Assembly (NCBI RefSeq): GCF_026168515.1
Contig: NZ_CP093443.1
Span: 558,001 to 622,000 of the forward strand
DNA length: 64,000 nucleotides
From: Brevibacterium spongiae
GTDB taxonomy: Bacteria; Actinomycetota; Actinomycetes; Actinomycetales; Brevibacteriaceae
Reading direction: 5' to 3'
How positions within the stretch are numbered: position 1 is the first letter of the stretch; each line of letters starts with the position of its first letter. The notes under the pieces are model-generated. The model had not been told where the DNA came from. It saw only the letters and a program-made list of their open reading frames with translations, and ran no database searches. Of the stretch, positions 9,658 to 17,417 are shown piece by piece. Position numbers and translations under genes: made by a program.

Positions 9658-10754
9658 TGTCCGTTGCATTTGGCGCTCTGGCGCTTGACTCTGAGATTCA
9701 GCTTCTTGATGCCGCCGAGGGGCACCTACGGCAGCGGCTTCCTGCGGGTTGGGAGGTCACCATTGATTCCGGTGACAACGGGGAGAGTCGTGGAACTCGA
9801 GTGGACGGCTGGCTTCGCATCAAGGCGCCGGGGTCGGAGGAACGCGCTATCCCAGTGGAAGTGAAGCGCACGCTTGAACCGCGTGATGTGTCGTCCGTGG
9901 TCGAAACGCTGATGGAACGGTGGATCGGCAGCTCGGCCGAACCGGCCCTGGTTGTTGCGAAGTACCTGGCGTCGTCGGTTCGTGACAAATTGAGCGCGGC
10001 GGGGATGTCCTATGTGGACGCCACTGGAAACGTTCGACTCGAAATGGGCGACCCCGCACTGTTTGTGTCAGACCGTGGGGCAGATAAGGATCCATGGCGA
10101 GGTCCGGGACGTCCGAAGGGGGACCTGAAAGGGGCACCGGCGGCGGCGATCGTCCGCTCGCTGTGCGATCGGCCTGGGCCATGGCGAATGCGCGAGCTCA
10201 TCGAGGTATCGAGGGTATCGGCCGGGTCCGTGTATCGCGTCGTCGATTTCCTCGAAGCGCAGGACTTGGTGGCGCGTGAGGGGCGTGGTGGACTCGCGGT
10301 GAAGGACTGGGCCGAGGTGCTGCGACGCTGGAGTGTCGACTATCGTTTCCTCGAAACCAATTCTGTGACGTCATGGCTGGCTCCGCGCGGCATTGAGGAC
10401 GTGATAGAGCGTGCCGTTGCAGATGGTGCCGACGACTATGCCGTCACCGGATCCGCGGCGGCATCAACTTGGTCGGAGTATGCGCCCACCCGTTCACTCA
10501 TGCTCTACGCGGATCGACCTGCCGAGATTGCGGACCGGTGGGGATTGCGGTCTGTCGACTCGGGAGTCAATGTGCTTGTTGCGGCTCCTGCCTTTCCTGC
10601 CCTGACTCGAGGAGCATTGATCCGCGGTGACGGACTGCGAATAGCAGCTCCTGCTCAGGTCGCTGCAGATCTGCTGACGGGGCCGGGGAGGGCTCCTGCC
10701 GAAGGTGAAGACCTGATCGGATGGATGCAGGCGAATGAGGAGTTGTGGCGGTGA
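9657..10754 (+). CDS. AbiEi-like HTH antitoxin/regulator with PD-(D/E)XK-like N-terminal region
   Basis: A 365-residue protein, first gene of a two-gene module that resembles AbiE systems, where the first protein is a DNA-binding antitoxin and repressor. Residues 1-110 carry D50 and E68-x-K70 within RVDGWLRI...IPVEVKR, the spacing of a PD-(D/E)XK nuclease fold; whether it is catalytic is unknown. Residues about 165-225 form a winged-helix region (WRMRELIEVSRVSAGSVYRVVDFLEAQDLV). The C-terminal part begins DDYAVTGSAAASTW, as in AbiEi C-terminal domains. It overlaps the nucleotidyltransferase start by ten bases, so translation is coupled. The gene is intact although its partner is broken. The family call is moderate: the fold assignments are by eye. 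Confidence 0.65.
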   Translation: MSVAFGALALDSEIQLLDAAEGHLRQRLPAGWEVTIDSGDNGESRGTRVDGWLRIKAPGSEERAIPVEVKRTLEPRDVSSVVETLMERWIGSSAEPALVVAKYLASSVRDKLSAAGMSYVDATGNVRLEMGDPALFVSDRGADKDPWRGPGRPKGDLKGAPAAAIVRSLCDRPGPWRMRELIEVSRVSAGSVYRVVDFLEAQDLVAREGRGGLAVKDWAEVLRRWSVDYRFLETNSVTSWLAPRGIEDVIERAVADGADDYAVTGSAAASTWSEYAPTRSLMLYADRPAEIADRWGLRSVDSGVNVLVAAPAFPALTRGALIRGDGLRIAAPAQVAADLLTGPGRAPAEGEDLIGWMQANEELWR

Positions 10755-11265
10755 GCGACGACCTGCTGATCCGCTCGCGATCGACACTTCTCGATGCTCT
10801 GGACGCGCTGGGGCCTCAGAGGTCCGCAGTGATCGTCATCGGTGCGCAGGCCGTCTATCTGCGCACCGGAAGCATCGACGTCGCTTTGGCGGAGGCGACG
10901 AAAGACAGTGATGTGACAATCGATCCTCGTCGGCTCAATGACGTTCCGCTGCTTGAGGACGCGATGGGTCGGGCGGGATTTCTCCCATTGGGCCAGCCTG
11001 GATCGTGGGCGCGTGAAGATGGCATTCCCATCGACTTGATGGTTCCTGAGGGGCTGGGTGGTGGCGGCAGGCGGGGCGCTCGGATTCCTCCTCATGGCAA
11101 GAAGGCGACACGGAAAGCCCGAGGGCTGGAAGCTGCCTTGGTTGATTTTGGCGAACTTGAGATCCCGGCCCTCGACGAGTCTGATGATCGCAGGATGATA
11201 GCCAATGTCGCCGGGAGTGCTGCGTTGCTCGTGGCGAAACTTCATAAGATTGCGGAGCGCGTTAA
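10745..11265 (+). pseudogene. AbiEii-like nucleotidyltransferase, 5' part, split by transposon
   Basis: The frame starts at a GTG overlapping the upstream gene. It encodes a nucleotidyltransferase-like N-terminus: VIVIGAQAVYLRTGS, then ATKDSDVTID, where the Asp-x-Asp pair is the expected metal site, then LVAKLHKIAERV. After codon GTT at 11261-11263 the sequence passes into the IS1380 left end, and the frame stops at 11287 after nine foreign residues. The missing C-terminus resumes at 17005. Joining the outer flanks with TTA counted once restores a continuous frame (AERV-STPHRLNDKDAHDIYRV), so this was one gene of about 270 residues. It is presumably inactive now. Confidence 0.8.
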
Positions 11266-12873
11266 CCCTGATCCACCGTATTGGTGATGTCTGATGATTG
11301 TTCCCTGAATGGGAAATGCCCCTCTGACGTGGGTAAATAGTAGTGATCAAGCCACTATCGACCACGCGCCAGTAGGACACCTCGCAAGTGACAGTCTCTC
11401 ATACCCACAAACCCGTCTTCGACGAGCCCAGCCTCGTTTCCGCTGCCGGTTTGGCACCAGTACTCGACTTGGCCGAACAAGCCGGATTGAGTCAGTCGTT
11501 GTCGACGATGACAGTGGCATCACCGAACCACGTGGTGAAATCGCGGACACTGATCGCGGGAATGTTGGCAGGAGCCGATTCGATCGATGACCTCGACCTG
11601 CTGCGGGCCGGAGCCACGCCGAGTCTCATCGGTGCTGTTCGTGCACCATCGACACTGGGAACATTCTTACGTTCGTTCACCCATGGACACGTCCTCCAGA
11701 TCGCGAAGACGAATCGAGATCTGCTCAGTCGTCTGCCGACGATGGTCCCTGATGGTCAGGGGCCGATCATGGTCGAAATGGATGACACCATTCGTGGCGT
11801 TCATGGCCATCACAAGCAGGCTGCGGCGTTCGGCTACTCCGGAGTGCGGGGACTGAACGCACTGCTGGTCACGGCCAGCACCGATCAGTCGGCCCCGGTG
11901 GTGCTCGAGTCCCAGCTGCGGCGGGGAAATATTCGCTCCGGAGATCACGCTAATTGGCATCTGGCTCGTGGGCTGTCCACCATCTCCCGGCTCGCCCCGG
12001 GCCGACAGGTCCTCATCCGTGCCGATGCTGCCTTCTGCCAACGGGTCAATATCACCGCAGCCGAACAGGCCGGAGCCTGGTGGTCGTACACGATTCCGCA
12101 ATGGAAGACCGTCACAGCAGCGATCAGTAGCATCGCTGAGGATCGGTGGGAGCCGATTTTCTACCCGCAGGCGATCTATGATGACGAGTCCGGTCAGTGG
12201 ATCTCCGATGCCGAAGTCGCCGAAGTCGCGTCGTTCACCGCGTTCGCGTCGCGTCCGAAAGCCGAACGAGTCAACTGCCGGTTGGTGGTGCGCAGGGTCA
12301 AGGTCAAACCCGACTCGCAGGAAGCACTGTTTGCCACCTGGCGATATCACGCATTCATCACCAATAGTGACTTCAACACTGTGGAGGCTGATCGGCGGCA
12401 CCGTGGTCATGCGATCGTCGAGCAAGTCATCGCTGAACTCAAGCAGGGCCCTTTGGCGCATCTGCCGTCGGGGAAGTTCGTGGCCAACCAAGCCTGGCTG
12501 GCGTTCGCGATCATCGCGTTCAATATTGCTCGAGCCGCCGCCCGAGCGGCGGGAATGGGCTTGGTGCGGTGGCAGACTCTGCTGAGGAAGATCATTGCTA
12601 TCTCTGCACGGTTGGCGAGTACGGGGCGGAGACTGATTATTCATCTCCCGAAATCATGGCCGTGGCAGGCTCAGTGGTCGCGGCTATGGGCGGCGGCATC
12701 GAGTCCGTAGCCGCGACTACGTCTGTGCACGATGTGTCCTGTGGGGCCTGATGAGAAAACGGTGAGTGGAAGAGCTAGACGAGTGGGCTGGTCCTTTGGT
12801 GTACCCGCTGACTACCACGCATCGACTACATTGACAGTGCAACCCCAGAAGACCCCCGCCTGTGGATCAGGGG
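11266..12873 (+). mobile_element. IS1380-family insertion sequence, left copy
   Basis: The element runs from CCCTGATCCACCG to the opposed CAGGGG end and carries one transposase gene. It is flanked on both sides by TTAA (11262-11265 and 12874-12877). Along its length it matches the right copy; the one difference I found is T at 12861 where the right copy has G, inside the right terminal repeat. Confidence 0.85.
11388..12710 (+). CDS. IS1380-family transposase (left copy)
   Basis: A 440-residue DDE transposase with a GTG start 122 bases inside the element. Family-typical regions are IMVEMDDTIRGVHGHHKQAA (first catalytic Asp), QVLIRADAAFCQ (second Asp), and the C-terminal ADRRHRGHAIVEQVIAELKQ (catalytic Glu), followed by the QAWLAFAIIAFNIARAAA helix. 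The frame is intact, so the element could be active. Codon use and lower GC differ from the surrounding chromosome. The second copy at 15519-16841 gives the same protein. Confidence 0.93.
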   Translation: MTVSHTHKPVFDEPSLVSAAGLAPVLDLAEQAGLSQSLSTMTVASPNHVVKSRTLIAGMLAGADSIDDLDLLRAGATPSLIGAVRAPSTLGTFLRSFTHGHVLQIAKTNRDLLSRLPTMVPDGQGPIMVEMDDTIRGVHGHHKQAAAFGYSGVRGLNALLVTASTDQSAPVVLESQLRRGNIRSGDHANWHLARGLSTISRLAPGRQVLIRADAAFCQRVNITAAEQAGAWWSYTIPQWKTVTAAISSIAEDRWEPIFYPQAIYDDESGQWISDAEVAEVASFTAFASRPKAERVNCRLVVRRVKVKPDSQEALFATWRYHAFITNSDFNTVEADRRHRGHAIVEQVIAELKQGPLAHLPSGKFVANQAWLAFAIIAFNIARAAARAAGMGLVRWQTLLRKIIAISARLASTGRRLIIHLPKSWPWQAQWSRLWAAASSP

Positions 12874-12877
12874 TTAA

Positions 12878-13123
12878 GTAGCCCCACCATCTGTCAGGAT
12901 AGAGGGGGTCGCTGGCCTGAGGACCCCGGTATGATTGATGCCCCCAGTCATCATGATCCGGGCGGGGTGTAGTCACCGGGGTTCGAAGGCGCCAGGGGAA
13001 TCGCTGATAGGGGTCAGACCGCGCGAGCAATCGTGCCGGCAGGTCGGGCGTAACGTGGATGCCGAACCCTGAGGCCGCAGGACAAGCCAGCCTGTTCCCT
13101 GTTCGCACGACCTTGGAGGACCT
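12878..13123 (+). other. structured leader of the IS110-type relic, possible bridge-RNA fossil
   Basis: About 245 bases between the IS1380 right end and the relic transposase hold no plausible gene. Several short G/C-rich inverted repeats are visible, for example around 12938-12975. In IS110-family elements the noncoding end before the transposase encodes the bridge RNA, so this stretch is a candidate remnant; no RNA was demonstrated. Confidence 0.3.
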
Positions 13124-14345
13124 GATGAACCCCGAACACGACAGCGTTGACGTGTTCCTCGGCCGCCCATCATGCTGTCGCTATCGACCGCAACGGCGAG
13201 AAGCTGCTGGACTAGCCCCACCCGCAGGACGGGGCGAAGCTCCGCGCCCTGATCACCAAGGTCACCGGCCATGGCACGGTGCTGCTGGTGGTGGACCAGC
13301 CGGCCACCATTGGGGCGCTGCCGGTGGTCGTCGCTCGGGACATGGGCGTGCGGGTCGGCTACCTCCCCGGGCTCGCGATGCGACGGATCGCGGACCTCCA
13401 CCCCGGCGAGGCGAAGACCGATGCCTGCGATGCGGCGATAATCGCCGAGGCGGCCCGTTCCCTGCCCACACCCTGCGCTCGATCGTCCTGGCCGATGAGC
13501 AGGCGGCGCAGCTGAGCATGCTCTGCGGCTTCGACGATGACTTGGCCAAGCAGGCCACCGCCACCTCGAACCGGATCCGGGGCTTGCTGACCCAGATCCA
13601 CCCCACCCTCGAGCGGATCATCGGCAAGCAGTTCGACCACCCCGTGATGCCCGCCCTGCTGGCCAAGTACCCCATCCCTGCCGCCCTGTAGAAGACCGGA
13701 CAGGCCCGGGTGGCGACGTCCATGCGCAAGCACGCCCAGCGGGCCAGGGTCGGCTGAGCGGGGAGATCTTCGAGGCCCTGGTTCAGCAGGCTGTGACGGT
13801 GGCTGGCACGGACGCCGCCGGCCTGGCGCTGCGTCAGCTCGCCACCCGACTCGCCCAGCTGCGCACCGCCCGCGACGAGGTCTACGGGCAGGTCGAGGAG
13901 TTGGTGGCCGCGCACCCTCTTCGCGACCTCCTGACGTCCATGCCGGCGGTTGGCGTAAGGACCACTGCCCGGATCATCACCGAGGTGATCGGGAAGGAGT
14001 TCGAGACCGCAGGGCCCCTCGCCTCTTACGCCGGACTCACCCCGGTGACCTGGCGCTCCGGCACCTCGATCCGCGGGGACCACCCCTCCAGGAAGGGTAA
14101 CAAGGTCCTCAAACACGCCCTGTTCCTCTCCGCCTTCGCCGCGTTGGAGTGCCCCGAATCGAGGGCCTACTGCGACCGCAGGATCGACCAGAAGAAGCGA
14201 CGCAACCAGGCCATGATTGCCCTCGCCCGACGCCGCTGCGACGTGCTCATCGCGATGCTCCGCGACGGCACCTTCTTGTCCCCACCGACCACGCCGCCGC
14301 CAGACACCAGCACGCCCCGGAGCCGGCGACCCCGGATGACTTCGT
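13124..14345 (+). pseudogene. IS110-family transposase, decayed
   Basis: The segment begins ATGAACCCCGAACACGAC behind GGAGGACCTG. It reads as an IS110 transposase only when frames are stitched: SVDVFLG, then AHHAVAIDRNGEKLLD, VTGHGTVLLVVDQPATIGAL, HPGEAKTDACDAAIIAEAA, then LRSIVLADEQAAQLSMLCGFD, and finally the Tnp_20 half from 13793 (TSMPAVGVRTTARIITEV, ASYAGLTPVTWRSGTSIRG, KGNKVLKHALFLSAFAAL). In-frame stops are at 13213 and 13689, and there are at least three frameshifts near 13160, 13465 and 13740. The long open frame 13793-15337 is only this 3' end running on into cadD. Confidence 0.85.
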
Positions 14346-14378
14346 CGGAAGTTCAGTGGTTACTGTATAGTTCATTGC

Positions 14379-14738
14379 ATGCTGACTATTGTTTCTCGAT
14401 TGGACGTGATGTACCGGTTGGGTCGGGCGATGGCCGACCCAACCCGTTCCCGGATCCTGCTAACCTTGCTGGACGGACCCGCCTACCCGGCAGAACTCGC
14501 CCGAGATCTGGAGCTATCGCGGCCGAATGTCTCGAACCACCTGGCGTGCTTGCGGGACTGCGGGATCGCAGTGGCCGCGCCCGAGGGCCGCCAGACTCGG
14601 TACGAGATCGCCGACTTGCACCTGGCGCGGGCACTGAGTGCACTGGTCGAGGTGACCCTCGCCGCCGATACGGACGCCCCCTGCCTGGACCCGGCCTGCA
14701 CCGTCCCCGGCTGCGGCACGGTGGAGGTGGGCGCGTGA
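14379..14738 (+). CDS. cmtR: CmtR-type ArsR-family Cd/Pb-responsive repressor
   Basis: A 119-residue winged-helix repressor. The HTH region is YPAELARDLELSRPNVSNHLACLRDCG. Cysteines fall at positions 57 and 61 (ACLRDC) and 102 (APCLDPAC), exactly the numbering of the cadmium ligands reported for Mycobacterium tuberculosis CmtR, so Cd(II)/Pb(II) sensing is well supported. TATAGT lies 7 bases before the ATG, suggesting a leaderless transcript with the operator over the start. The stop overlaps the cadD GTG by four bases, so the two form one operon in which metal binding should release transcription. Confidence 0.9.
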   Translation: MLTIVSRLDVMYRLGRAMADPTRSRILLTLLDGPAYPAELARDLELSRPNVSNHLACLRDCGIAVAAPEGRQTRYEIADLHLARALSALVEVTLAADTDAPCLDPACTVPGCGTVEVGA

Positions 14739-15337
14739 TCCTGACCTCGGTCCTGCAGGCGATCGGACTGTTCATCGCCACCAACATCGACGACATCATC
14801 GTGCTCTCGCTCTTCTTCGCCCGCGGGGCCGGTCGACGCGGGACCACCACCCGCATCCTGGCCGGACAGTACCTGGGCTTCGTCGGAATCCTGGGTGCGG
14901 CAGTGCTCGTGGCTCTGGGAGCAGGCGCATTCCTTCCGTCGGAGGTCATCCCGTACTTCGGACTCATCCCGTTGGGGCTCGGGCTGTGGGCCGTCTGGCA
15001 GGCTGGGCAGGGAGACGACGATGACGATGACGACGGGGCCAAGATCGAGGGCAAGAACGTCGCGGTCTGGACCGTGGCCGCAGTGACCTTCGCCAACGGC
15101 GGGGACAACATCGGCGTCTACGTCCCGGTCTTCCTCGGTGTCGGCTCGGCGGCCGTGGTCGCCTACTGCATCGTATTCCTGGCCCTGGTGGCAGTGCTCG
15201 TGGGCGTGGCCAAGTTCATTGCGACCCGCCGAGGGATCGCCGAGGTCCTCGAGCGCTGGGAACACATCCTGTTCCCGATCGTGCTCATCGGCCTGGGCAT
15301 CGCAATCCTCGTCGGTGGTGGCGCATTCGGCCTCTGA
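14735..15337 (+). CDS. cadD: CadD-family cadmium resistance membrane transporter
   Basis: A 200-residue membrane protein with about six hydrophobic segments in two similar halves. Each half carries the family's Asn/Asp motif: FIATNIDDIIVLSLFF near the N-terminus and VTFANGGDNIGVYVPVF in the middle. The GTG at 14735 is chosen because GTGGAGGTGGG precedes it and it overlaps the cmtR stop; the longer open frame upstream is relic transposase. A loop of seven consecutive Asp (GDDDDDDDG, about residue 90) lies between the halves. The role is efflux or sequestration of cadmium, under the adjacent repressor. Confidence 0.88.
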   Translation: MILTSVLQAIGLFIATNIDDIIVLSLFFARGAGRRGTTTRILAGQYLGFVGILGAAVLVALGAGAFLPSEVIPYFGLIPLGLGLWAVWQAGQGDDDDDDDGAKIEGKNVAVWTVAAVTFANGGDNIGVYVPVFLGVGSAAVVAYCIVFLALVAVLVGVAKFIATRRGIAEVLERWEHILFPIVLIGLGIAILVGGGAFGL

Positions 15338-15396
15338 CCCCACCCCAGCACACCCTCTTCAGAGCCGACGAGGCACCCCGCCCCGTTACCTTTTAA

Positions 15397-17004
15397 CCCT
15401 GATCCACCGTATTGGTGATGTCTGATGATTGTTCCCTGAATGGGAAATGCCCCTCTGACGTGGGTAAATAGTAGTGATCAAGCCACTATCGACCACGCGC
15501 CAGTAGGACACCTCGCAAGTGACAGTCTCTCATACCCACAAACCCGTCTTCGACGAGCCCAGCCTCGTTTCCGCTGCCGGTTTGGCACCAGTACTCGACT
15601 TGGCCGAACAAGCCGGATTGAGTCAGTCGTTGTCGACGATGACAGTGGCATCACCGAACCACGTGGTGAAATCGCGGACACTGATCGCGGGAATGTTGGC
15701 AGGAGCCGATTCGATCGATGACCTCGACCTGCTGCGGGCCGGAGCCACGCCGAGTCTCATCGGTGCTGTTCGTGCACCATCGACACTGGGAACATTCTTA
15801 CGTTCGTTCACCCATGGACACGTCCTCCAGATCGCGAAGACGAATCGAGATCTGCTCAGTCGTCTGCCGACGATGGTCCCTGATGGTCAGGGGCCGATCA
15901 TGGTCGAAATGGATGACACCATTCGTGGCGTTCATGGCCATCACAAGCAGGCTGCGGCGTTCGGCTACTCCGGAGTGCGGGGACTGAACGCACTGCTGGT
16001 CACGGCCAGCACCGATCAGTCGGCCCCGGTGGTGCTCGAGTCCCAGCTGCGGCGGGGAAATATTCGCTCCGGAGATCACGCTAATTGGCATCTGGCTCGT
16101 GGGCTGTCCACCATCTCCCGGCTCGCCCCGGGCCGACAGGTCCTCATCCGTGCCGATGCTGCCTTCTGCCAACGGGTCAATATCACCGCAGCCGAACAGG
16201 CCGGAGCCTGGTGGTCGTACACGATTCCGCAATGGAAGACCGTCACAGCAGCGATCAGTAGCATCGCTGAGGATCGGTGGGAGCCGATTTTCTACCCGCA
16301 GGCGATCTATGATGACGAGTCCGGTCAGTGGATCTCCGATGCCGAAGTCGCCGAAGTCGCGTCGTTCACCGCGTTCGCGTCGCGTCCGAAAGCCGAACGA
16401 GTCAACTGCCGGTTGGTGGTGCGCAGGGTCAAGGTCAAACCCGACTCGCAGGAAGCACTGTTTGCCACCTGGCGATATCACGCATTCATCACCAATAGTG
16501 ACTTCAACACTGTGGAGGCTGATCGGCGGCACCGTGGTCATGCGATCGTCGAGCAAGTCATCGCTGAACTCAAGCAGGGCCCTTTGGCGCATCTGCCGTC
16601 GGGGAAGTTCGTGGCCAACCAAGCCTGGCTGGCGTTCGCGATCATCGCGTTCAATATTGCTCGAGCCGCCGCCCGAGCGGCGGGAATGGGCTTGGTGCGG
16701 TGGCAGACTCTGCTGAGGAAGATCATTGCTATCTCTGCACGGTTGGCGAGTACGGGGCGGAGACTGATTATTCATCTCCCGAAATCATGGCCGTGGCAGG
16801 CTCAGTGGTCGCGGCTATGGGCGGCGGCATCGAGTCCGTAGCCGCGACTACGTCTGTGCACGATGTGTCCTGTGGGGCCTGATGAGAAAACGGTGAGTGG
16901 AAGAGCTAGACGAGTGGGCTGGTCCTTTGGTGTACCCGCTGACTACCACGCATCGACTACATTGACAGTGCAACCCCAGAAGACCCCCGCCGGTGGATCA
17001 GGGG
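15397..17004 (+). mobile_element. IS1380-family insertion sequence, right copy
   Basis: The second copy has the same 1608-bp length and orientation as the left one. The left flank is TTAA (15393-15396) and the right flank TTAG (17005-17008). Its right end is GGTGGATCAGGGG, matching the left end CCCTGATCCACC apart from one extra C. Confidence 0.85.
15519..16841 (+). CDS. IS1380-family transposase (right copy)
   Basis: The 440-residue product is identical to that of the left copy, with the same GTG start and catalytic regions. The perfect conservation implies recent duplication or homogenisation between the copies, which would also permit loss of the cargo by recombination. Confidence 0.93.
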   Translation: MTVSHTHKPVFDEPSLVSAAGLAPVLDLAEQAGLSQSLSTMTVASPNHVVKSRTLIAGMLAGADSIDDLDLLRAGATPSLIGAVRAPSTLGTFLRSFTHGHVLQIAKTNRDLLSRLPTMVPDGQGPIMVEMDDTIRGVHGHHKQAAAFGYSGVRGLNALLVTASTDQSAPVVLESQLRRGNIRSGDHANWHLARGLSTISRLAPGRQVLIRADAAFCQRVNITAAEQAGAWWSYTIPQWKTVTAAISSIAEDRWEPIFYPQAIYDDESGQWISDAEVAEVASFTAFASRPKAERVNCRLVVRRVKVKPDSQEALFATWRYHAFITNSDFNTVEADRRHRGHAIVEQVIAELKQGPLAHLPSGKFVANQAWLAFAIIAFNIARAAARAAGMGLVRWQTLLRKIIAISARLASTGRRLIIHLPKSWPWQAQWSRLWAAASSP

Positions 17005-17303
17005 TTAGTACTCCCCATCGGCTCAATGACAAAGATGCGCACGATATCTACCGGGTTCTGCGGGCCGAGAGCGCGGCTGATCTGCGGCAGTCGTTTGTCA
17101 CTCTATTGTCTGATGACCTGAGTCGCGTGGTCAGCGAGGAAGCTCTCACCCATCTCGCTCGACTGTTTGCCGACGGGGATTCGGCTACAGGATCGTTTAT
17201 GGCCGGACGGGCTGAATCAGGAGTCGGTTCGCCGGCTGAGGTTTCTGCGGCGTCGACGGTGCTTGCTGCAGATCTTATTGCAGAGCTCGGGTGGCGCGAC
17301 TGA
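17005..17303 (+). pseudogene. AbiEii-like nucleotidyltransferase, 3' part
   Basis: Directly after the IS right end the frame reads STPHRLNDKDAHDIYRVLRA and continues to a stop at 17303, about 99 codons (ending DLIAELGWRD). It continues the gene broken at 11265. An open frame from 16863 inside the IS runs into it in phase, so a 146-residue chimera with an IS-derived N-terminus could be made; there is no evidence that it is. Confidence 0.8.
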
Positions 17304-17333
17304 GTCGTCACGCTTTCGGTGAGACGCGGAGAA

Positions 17334-17388
17334 TGTTCGGGTAATATCAATATTCCGTAGGCGACGGAATACGGGTATTTCCCGAACA
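17334..17388. repeat. second 55-bp near-palindrome, downstream end of the AbiE-like module
   Basis: It starts TGTTCGGG and ends CCCGAACA (8-bp perfect outer arms), with an inner ATTCCGT-N5-ACGGAAT dyad. It has the same length as, and is about 76% identical by eye to, the element at 9603-9657. It lies 30 bases after the nucleotidyltransferase stop and 29 bases before the stop of the converging ATPase gene. Here there is no start codon to serve, so it may be a terminator or the other boundary of a mobile unit. Confidence 0.6.
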
Positions 17389-17417
17389 CCGATTCTCGAG
17401 GATCGCTTCGCCTGGGC

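Larger units (their letters stand above)
11266..17004 (+). mobile_element. IS1380-bounded composite transposon carrying cadmium resistance
   Basis: Two 1608-bp IS1380-family copies in direct orientation (offset 4131 bp) bracket a 2.5-kb cargo holding an IS110-type relic, cmtR and cadD. The outer flanks read TTAA on the left and TTAG on the right; TTA is shared, and joining across it rebuilds the interrupted nucleotidyltransferase. Both inner IS flanks are TTAA. This fits insertion at a TTA(A/G) target as one unit, or recombination between separately inserted copies. Transposition as a unit is an inference from structure. Confidence 0.8.

Noticed and set aside
13793-15337. A single 514-codon open frame across relic transposase and cadD
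   Set aside because: The first part is the 3' end of a decayed IS110 transposase and the last 200 codons are cadD, which has its own GTG and ribosome site; the join is chance read-through.
11266-17004. Tandem-assembly artefact as an explanation of the two identical IS copies
   Set aside because: Different unique flanks on each side, a base difference at 12861 and restoration of the interrupted gene all support a real transposon structure.
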